64,000 nucleotides of DNA from CAVQBJ01 sp963819075 (GTDB lineage Bacteria > Actinomycetota > Thermoleophilia > Solirubrobacterales > Solirubrobacteraceae), in assembly GCA_963819075.1 (NCBI GenBank), contig CAWFUP010000002.1, positions 868,001 through 932,000 on the forward strand, read 5' to 3'. This document shows, one piece after another, positions 58,023-64,000 of the stretch. The translations under genes and the position numbers were made by a program. A model generated the notes under the pieces. That model made no database searches. It worked only from the letters and a program-made list of their open reading frames with translations, and was not told the origin of the DNA. Within the stretch, counting starts at the first letter, position 1. Each line of letters begins with the position of its first letter.

Positions 58023-60830
58023 TTACAGCTCGAGGTTTGCGGTGAGGTAGGCCAGCGACGCGGTCCACGAGCTTCCGTTGGTGCCCGCGAAGGTGAACGG
58101 AGCGATGAAGTGCAGGCCGCTGAAGGCGGTCGGAGCCGCGCTGGCCTCCTCGGCGCTGAGCGTCGCGGTTGTGGCGTGGGCTGCCGTCGGGGCGGTCGGT
58201 GTCCACGAGGTCGTGGTCGGCACGAAGTCCGACTCGCTAAGGGCGGGGCAGCTCCCGGCGCCCGCGGGGAACAGGCACGTCGTCGTGGCGTTGTTGACGG
58301 CCTGCAGCGACATCTCGACCGCGCCCGCGTCGGTCGGGGCGCTGTAGGGGTCGGCGAGCGTCCAGTAGGCGCTCGGGGAGAACGACAGCATCGAGGTGCT
58401 GAACGCCGCCTGTGACGCCTTGCCGTTGAGGGTGGTGACGTTGGCCGCGGTGAGCACCGAGGGGATGACGGCGACATCCTCGATCGAGCCCTTGAGGTGA
58501 TCGCTCGTGGATGTCGGCGCCCAGCCGCTCGTGTTGACGTAGTCGATCACCCACCAACCCGTGTAGTTCTGGGCGGTGGTCCCGGCGCCGTTGGTGGCGA
58601 CCGAGGCGCCGTCTACATACAGGGTCAGTCCGGCGGTGGCGCTGACGGTGGCCACGGCGAAGTGCCAATTCCCGTCGTTGTAGGTGCCCGGGGAGGTCGC
58701 CACGTCCGTGGCGCCGTTATAGACGCCGGCCGAGATGTGGCCGGCGTTGTCCATCCACAGCTGGCGATCCTGGTCGGTCGGCGAGGTCGAGGTCTGCAGG
58801 TTCTGCATGGCGAGGATGCCGCCACCGCTTGCGTAGCCGTTGGCCACCTTGAACCAGGCGGCGATCGAGAAGCCCTGCGGGTCGGCGAACGACTTCGCCG
58901 TCGTCAGCCAGCCATTGACCCCGTCGAAGGAGGCGGCGTAGCTGGCGGCGAAGTTCCCGGGCACCCCCAGTGTCACGTTGTTGCTCACCACCGTGGCCGG
59001 GTCGTCGTGGCCGGAGGAGTCCGGCTCGACCTGGAAGAACGGGTAGCTCTGGGCTTCGCTCGTGCCGCTGTCGGTCAGGGGCCAGTAGTAGGTCGGCGAA
59101 TCGGTCAGCACCTTGTCCTCGAACGCGGTCACGCTGGCCTCGCCGTCGAGCGTCGTGATCTGGGCCGCGGTCAGGGCCGAGGGGAAGTACGTGATGTGCG
59201 CCAGGTCGCCGGTCCAGTAGGTGTTCGTCGGCGGATCGGCCCAGGTGCCGACACCGTTGGCCTGTCCGATCATCCAGTAGCCGATGTGCGCGCCCCCGGC
59301 GGTGCCGTTAGCGTTCGTGCCGATCAGCGCCCCGTCGATGTAGACCTTCAGGCCGGCGGCGCTCACCCGCATCACCGCGAAATGCCAGTTGCCGTCGTTG
59401 TAGGCCGCGGTCGAGGCCTGCTCCCGATCAGCGCCGCCGGCGAACGTCCCGGCCACGATCTTGCCGCTGTTGTCCATCCACATCAGCGGGTCATCCGAGG
59501 CGCCGCCGCCGGTCTGTGTGCTGTCGTCGGTCAGGATCCCTCCGCCGGTGCTCAATCCGCTCGGGGCCCTGAACCACACGGCGATCGAGTAGGCCGCGGC
59601 CAGTGCCGCGATGTTAGTCGTGGTTTCGGCCCAGCCCGAGCTGGTGCCGGCGAAGTACGTGGCGCCGTCGGCGCCGAACGGCCCGTGATCGGACGGCGTC
59701 ACGCCGCCCTGCGGCGTGCCGAGATTCTGGTTGCCCGAGATGTCGGGCAGCGCGCTGATGTCCGGCAGATTCGTCGTGCTCGTCGCCGCCTGCAGCGGCC
59801 AGTAGGCGCTCGGACTGTCGGCCAACACGCGCGTCTCAAAGCTCGACTCGCTTCCCGACCCGCCGCCATACAGCGTCGTGACCTGCGCCGAGGAGAGCGA
59901 CGAGGGGAACACCGAAACCTCGGCCAGCGAGCCATTGAGGTAGTAGCTCGACGGCAACGGCGCCCAGCCCGCGCCGTAGCTGTAGCCGATCGCCCAGTAG
60001 CCGACGTAGTTCTGGCCCGAGGTCGCAGACGGGTTGGTGGCCACCGAGGTGCCGTCGACGTACAGCGTCAACCCCGAGCTCGAGCTGTAGGACGCGACCA
60101 CGTAATGCCAGCCAGCGTCGTTGTAGGTGCTCGTCGAGCAGCCGACGTTTGCCGCGCCGTTGTACACACCGGAGCAGACGTGCCCCGAGTTATCCATCCA
60201 CACCTTGCGATCGTTAGACCCCCCGGCGTAGTGGCTCTGGACGCTCTGAAACTCGATGATGCCGCCACCACTGGCGTACCCGCTGGCGACCTTGAACCAC
60301 GCCGCCAATGTGAGATTCGCCCCCGGGTCGTTGATCGCCTGCTCGGTCTCCATCACGCCCGTCGAGCCATCAAGGCTCACGGCGCTGGCACTCAACGGGC
60401 CGCTCGCACCAAACGTGACACCGGCGAGCGGGAACGCGTCGTTGCCCGCGCCAGAAGCGTCCGTGGCGACCTCGGTGCCCGCGCCGGCGTTCGCGATGGT
60501 CGCCGCGGTGGGCGCAATCGTGCCGAGGGAAGCGAACGTCGTCGCCAGGCTGGCCGAGGCGCTGCTCGACAGCTCGGTGCTCGGCCAGACGCTCCCGGCA
60601 CAACTCGCGCTGTCGCTCGCAAACGGGGTATTGGTCCCGCTCGTCGAGTAGCACGTGCTGCCCCCCGACGGGCTCGTCGTCAGCACCAGCGAAGCAGCCT
60701 CGCTCGTGCCGTTGGCGACGATGCTCCCCGTGAACGCCGCCAGCGTCGGCGTCGCCGCGAGCACAACAAGCAGCAACGCGCCGAGCACGATCGCGCGCCG
60801 AACCTGGTGCCCACGCGGCCAGCGCCTCAT
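58023..60830 (-). CDS. Secreted three-LamG protein built on a TasA-like frame
   Basis: 935 residues from ATG 60830, preceded by a GGGGGAT stretch. Signal 11-32, then AAFTGSIVANGTSEAASLVL and CYSTSGTNTPF (60-70), matching the smaller protein encoded next. Three LamG (concanavalin A-like) domains follow at about 120-320, 340-560 and 580-800, each with the pattern AWFKV or VWFRA, YNDGNWHFAV and LYVDG. The C-terminal 100 residues again resemble the small protein (Cys852-Cys861 in CLFPAGAGSC). LamG domains bind sugars or proteins, so an adhesin at the cell surface is likely. Confidence 0.85.
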   Translation of the reverse strand: MRRWPRGHQVRRAIVLGALLLVVLAATPTLAAFTGSIVANGTSEAASLVLTTSPSGGSTCYSTSGTNTPFASDSASCAGSVWPSTELSSSASASLATTFASLGTIAPTAATIANAGAGTEVATDASGAGNDAFPLAGVTFGASGPLSASAVSLDGSTGVMETEQAINDPGANLTLAAWFKVASGYASGGGIIEFQSVQSHYAGGSNDRKVWMDNSGHVCSGVYNGAANVGCSTSTYNDAGWHYVVASYSSSSGLTLYVDGTSVATNPSATSGQNYVGYWAIGYSYGAGWAPLPSSYYLNGSLAEVSVFPSSLSSAQVTTLYGGGSGSESSFETRVLADSPSAYWPLQAATSTTNLPDISALPDISGNQNLGTPQGGVTPSDHGPFGADGATYFAGTSSGWAETTTNIAALAAAYSIAVWFRAPSGLSTGGGILTDDSTQTGGGASDDPLMWMDNSGKIVAGTFAGGADREQASTAAYNDGNWHFAVMRVSAAGLKVYIDGALIGTNANGTAGGAHIGYWMIGQANGVGTWADPPTNTYWTGDLAHITYFPSALTAAQITTLDGEASVTAFEDKVLTDSPTYYWPLTDSGTSEAQSYPFFQVEPDSSGHDDPATVVSNNVTLGVPGNFAASYAASFDGVNGWLTTAKSFADPQGFSIAAWFKVANGYASGGGILAMQNLQTSTSPTDQDRQLWMDNAGHISAGVYNGATDVATSPGTYNDGNWHFAVATVSATAGLTLYVDGASVATNGAGTTAQNYTGWWVIDYVNTSGWAPTSTSDHLKGSIEDVAVIPSVLTAANVTTLNGKASQAAFSTSMLSFSPSAYWTLADPYSAPTDAGAVEMSLQAVNNATTTCLFPAGAGSCPALSESDFVPTTTSWTPTAPTAAHATTATLSAEEASAAPTAFSGLHFIAPFTFAGTNGSSWTASLAYLTANLEL

Positions 60831-61781
60831 CACGATCCCCCATCGCCCGGAGCAGCACACGCGCACACGGCGCGGACGTGTGCCAGAAGCTCCACTGGAA
60901 AGCCGGACCCGAACTCCTCTATGACAAGCCGCACGATCGCCGCCAATGTGTTCCCTAGCGCGACCGCTCGTACGAGCCCACGCGGGCAGCGCACGGCTCC
61001 GCGTCAGTCGCTCGCTTGGTGTGTTCCAGGTTTCGGGTCGATTCGCCAGAAACTTGAGCCCGTGCCGGCGACGGCTGGCCGGCGACGAGCTCGCGAGCAC
61101 GCCCGAATGCCGTGCCGACACACGATGGTGCCGACGAGCAGCGGTGCTTCCGGCTCGAGTCGTCATGACCGTGGACGCGGCAAAATTGGGGCGCCTGCGC
61201 CGGTGAAACACGGACCTCCCCGGGGCCGGGGGGATCCGGTCACTTCCTAGCCTCGACTGTTCAGCACGCGCTCGAGGGCCGGATCGGGAGGGCCGTTGGC
61301 GTGCGAGTGATTACGGCGGGGGCTGCGGATGGTTGTGGTACGGCCGTGGGTCGCGGCTGGCGGTCGGTCGAGGGTCGTGAGCCCGGTCGCGGGCAGCGAC
61401 CGGCGACGGTGCGCTCGGCTGAGGTCGGCGGTTGCGGCTCAGGACCGCGAGCGCGTCGAGGCGTCTGAACGCGGGCAGCGGACCACCGCGGGCACCGACA
61501 CCACGCACCGACACCACCACCGGCCAGCCGACGTGACGTTCGGCTTCGACTCGCACGGCGTCAGGCGGTGGGTCCGGTGGGCAAGACCGCCCGCCGCACA
61601 CAGCTGCCCCGCCGAGAGGTGCCGCACCACGCGCGCGCCGCCCGAGAGCGCAACAATCGTACAGACGGGGGCGCTCGGGCCCTCCGTCTCCGCCTGCGGG
61701 GACGCACACCCATGACTAATGTGTTGCGTTGATGGACCTCGGGACTCCGTTCGAGCACGCTGGGCGTCGGGGCGCATTCCG
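60831..61781. other. Gene-poor stretch of 950 bp
   Basis: I see no supported gene or RNA. The first 150 bases should hold the promoter of the LamG gene. Open frames in the rest have low-complexity Arg/Pro/Thr translations. Confidence 0.4.
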
Positions 61782-62177
61782 ATGATGGGATTCGACACGC
61801 ACCTGCCCGCGATGCCACGGACCGAGCAGATCGTCCTGGTCGCCCAGATTGAGCGGGCACTCTCAACGCAATTCGGCGGTGAGTGGAACACCACAACCAC
61901 GACCGAGACTTCGGCCGCGTCAGGAACTCTGCGCGTCGCCGGCGTGCACCCGCTATCAGCGATGACGTGCGCACTCGAGGGCAACGAGTCACACGACGCG
62001 GTCCTGCAGGTCGACTTCCACGAGTTAGCGCCCGTGACCGCCGCGACCGAAAGTCTGATCGGCGAGACCATGCACACGATCCACAACGTGCTCATGGGGG
62101 TGCTCGATCAGCCACCAACGAAGATGTGGATGATCACATCCGGCCGTTGGACGTTCGGTTCCCGCTTCAACGTATAG
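61782..62177 (+). CDS. Hypothetical protein
   Basis: 131 residues from ATG 61782 (or 61785). The translation is less Arg/Ala-biased than shadow frames here, with VLVAQIERALSTQFGGEW, a short Thr run, and the tail TKMWMITSGRWTFGSRFNV. No family recognised and no ribosome site visible. It may be a real accessory gene. Confidence 0.4.
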   Translation: MMGFDTHLPAMPRTEQIVLVAQIERALSTQFGGEWNTTTTTETSAASGTLRVAGVHPLSAMTCALEGNESHDAVLQVDFHELAPVTAATESLIGETMHTIHNVLMGVLDQPPTKMWMITSGRWTFGSRFNV

Positions 62178-62597
62178 GACGTCGACGTGGCCAGAGATCG
62201 CTCGAACCGCAACGACTCCACTCCTCGATCGCTGCAGCGGACCTCCGCCGGCTGCTGCCATTCGTGTTCCTTGGGCCCGGCTACGACGCCGCGAAGATCG
62301 AGCACAGCGCACAGCGCGCGTTCGCGAGCAGGACGCCGCCCGACCGCAGCTATAACCGGACCTCGCCAAGGGCGAAGGCCGAGGTACGTTGGCGCGGTCA
62401 AGGGTGGCCTCGTGATCACGCCGGCGTCGGTCGTGAAGTTGAGGATCTCGGATTCGGCGACGCCTCGATCGTTTCGACGGCGAGCCGTCGCGCGATCGGA
62501 CTGCCACGCGAGCGACCGTCCGCGTCCCGACCCGCTCTCGTGTCCAGACGTGCCGCTCGGTGCAGCCGCCGGTGCCCGTATGCGCCGGGAAGCCAGG

Positions 62598-62770
62598 TCA
62601 GGGCACGGCGTGTGCGGCGAGGATTCCCGCCAGCGCCCCGTTGAGAGCGCGCCGGAGCTGGTCGGGGTCGCGTCGGATCTGCGTGAGCAGTAGTCCGCCC
62701 TGTACGCCGTCGATGGCGCCACGGATCTTCACGAGGCATCGGATGGCGATGTTCTCGCCTTTCTGAAGTT
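62598..62770 (-). pseudogene. C-terminal remnant of a TetR-family regulator
   Basis: The minus strand encodes about 57 residues between stops, including IRGAIDGVQGGLLLTQIRRD and PDQLRRALNGALAGILAAHA, which matches the last two helices of TetR-type regulators (aVDGaqGGLLLAqirRDp pattern). No start codon or DNA-binding domain precedes it. The flanks 62178-62597 and 62771-62986 hold nothing else that I can support. Confidence 0.6.
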
Positions 62771-62986
62771 GGGCGTCGACCTCTCTAGCGTCGCGCCGAG
62801 TGTCTCACGGGCAACGACCGAACTCATCCCCGGCCGGGGTCTGCCCCCTGCTGGCGCCACCCACCGTCGGTTCCCGTCGAGACGCGAGGTCGCACGGACT
62901 GAGCGAACTACTGGATTGGAGATCGACGATGTGATCTTGAGCGTGTAGTTCCAGCTACTCGGGCGGATAACAGCGATAGGTGCGGG

Positions 62987-64000
62987 TCATGCCGCCGTGG
63001 TGCGCGCAGGCACGGCTCGCCGGGGGGCGGGCTTGCGCTTCTTGTTGGTCCGGAACGCCGCCGAGAGCAGCCGGGCGTCCCCGGCGCGGCTGCGGTGGTG
63101 CATGTACTTCATGGTGGTCTGCACGTCGGCGTGCCCCATCCATGCCTGCACTTGGACGATCGTGGCCTGGTTGATGGCGATCGAGCCGAAGGTGTGGCGT
63201 AGGTCGTGGAAACGCAAGTTGCGCAGCTCGGCCTTCCCCAGCGCCCGTTTGTAGCGGCGCCGCAGCGCCGATCCGTCGAGATACCCGGTGCCGCGCTCGG
63301 CGGGGAAGACGAGATCCTCGCGGCCCGCATCAGCCGCGCGGCGCTTGTGCGCCCGGAGCATTGCGAGGACCTGCTCGGCCATTGGGACGGTACGCGCGAG
63401 ACCGGACTTCGGCTCGGTCAGCGTCCCCAGCGAGTAGGAGCCGTAGACGTGCAGTGACTCGCCGTCGAAGTCGACGTCACGCCAGCGCAGCGCGAGCAGC
63501 TCACCCATCCGCAGGCCGGCGAACGCCGCGACGAGGAAGATCGCCGCGTCCGGCTCGGAGGCCGCGGCGCTGACCAGCTGCTCGACCTCCTCGGGGTTGA
63601 AGAAGTCGTACTGGTCAGGGTCATAGCGCTCGCGCAGTTTGGGGACCTCGCGCGCGGCGTTGACCAGCAGGCCGTGCTTGCGCCCGCGCTCGAGGATCGC
63701 GCCGAGCATGATCAGCGCCTTGTTGGCGGTGCGCCGGCTGACGCCGCGTTCGTCGACGAGCGCATCGCGCCACTCCTCGATCTGCTCCGCGGTGATCGTC
63801 TCGATCCGCCGAGGTCCCAACGAAGGCTTCAGGTACGCGTTGACGACCGAGCGGTTGTCCGACAGTGTCGAGGGCTTCCAGTCGCGCTCACGGATGCCGA
63901 CCGCGATCCACTCGTCGGCCAGGCTCGCGAATGTCACGGCGGTGCGTGCCTGCTCGACGGCGCCGCGTCGCGCGTCGGTGAGGATCGCGTCCAATGCGGC
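62987..64000 (-). CDS. Tyrosine-type site-specific integrase, partial (N-terminus beyond right edge)
   Basis: The open frame reaches the window edge, giving about 337 residues; the arm-binding N-terminus is missing. A SAM-like core-binding domain (FASLADEWIAVGIRERDWKP) precedes the catalytic domain, where Arg in FAGLRMGELLALRW, His-x-x-Arg in RFHDLRHTFGS, His in WMGHADVQTTMKYMHH and the Tyr of KYMHH complete the set. The C-terminus is basic. It probably belongs to an integrated element that lies mostly to the right. Confidence 0.92.
   Translation of the reverse strand, partial: AALDAILTDARRGAVEQARTAVTFASLADEWIAVGIRERDWKPSTLSDNRSVVNAYLKPSLGPRRIETITAEQIEEWRDALVDERGVSRRTANKALIMLGAILERGRKHGLLVNAAREVPKLRERYDPDQYDFFNPEEVEQLVSAAASEPDAAIFLVAAFAGLRMGELLALRWRDVDFDGESLHVYGSYSLGTLTEPKSGLARTVPMAEQVLAMLRAHKRRAADAGREDLVFPAERGTGYLDGSALRRRYKRALGKAELRNLRFHDLRHTFGSIAINQATIVQVQAWMGHADVQTTMKYMHHRSRAGDARLLSAAFRTNKKRKPAPRRAVPARTTAA

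Noticed and set aside
60946..61206. 86-residue plus-strand open frame upstream of the LamG gene
   Set aside because: Arg-rich, no ribosome site, and it overlaps the probable promoter region of the LamG gene.

Overview
The window is very GC-rich DNA (translational GTG starts are common, coding density is high, stop/start overlaps of 1-4 bases are frequent) and reads as a chromosome segment of a high-GC actinobacterium. The long actinobacterial-type ThyX, the NuoA-N order, FecR-like and propeller-type secreted proteins and the PspC-type sensor kinase fit the Thermoleophilia/Solirubrobacterales best; this placement is inference from gene content, not from a marker tree.

Region by region. (1) 1-9.4 kb: an acetate module (left-truncated LytS-type sensor kinase, SatP-type acetate uptake protein, acetyl-CoA synthetase, a small membrane protein, a second acyl-CoA ligase), then a PspC-domain histidine kinase with its LuxR-type regulator and a two-gene ABC exporter. 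(2) 9.4-13.5 kb: a ThyX gene split by a single-base frameshift, a small lipoprotein and oligoendopeptidase F. (3) 13.6-13.9 kb: four tandem 72-bp hairpin repeats between converging genes. (4) 14.0-29.3 kb: a complete 14-gene complex I operon, nuoA to nuoN, on the minus strand, almost all genes overlapping or touching. (5) 29.4-45.5 kb: mixed core genes: flavin reductase, a divergent cupredoxin-like/cytochrome c pair, serS, a secreted trypsin-like protease, GNAT, secreted FecR-like and propeller proteins, a second tandem-repeat array (34-bp units), a VapBC toxin-antitoxin pair with a palindromic operator, two divergent tRNA-Ser genes, arylamine N-acetyltransferase and a large membrane protein.

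(6) 45.6-50.7 kb is accessory DNA beginning at a tRNA-Arg(ACG): a small protein with a possible Cys-His-Asp triad, remnants of a tyrosine recombinase, an AbiEi/AbiEii-type pair (toxin frameshifted) with a strong promoter embedded in GCGGAA repeats, and an excisionase-like gene cut in two by an IS110-family element whose ends can be placed to within a few bases from the interrupted reading frame. The 227-bp leader of that element is where a bridge RNA is expected.

(7) 50.8-60.8 kb holds five minus-strand genes that may form one functional block: a GGDEF/HD-GYP protein, a protein with two membrane-GGDEF halves in tandem, a SipW-like signal peptidase with a repetitive Pro-rich tail, a small TasA/camelysin-like secreted protein, and a 935-residue relative of that protein in which three LamG domains appear to be inserted. 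Together this looks like a cyclic-di-GMP-linked surface fibre or adhesin system. (8) 60.8-64 kb is gene-poor, with a TetR C-terminal remnant and a tyrosine integrase that runs off the right edge.
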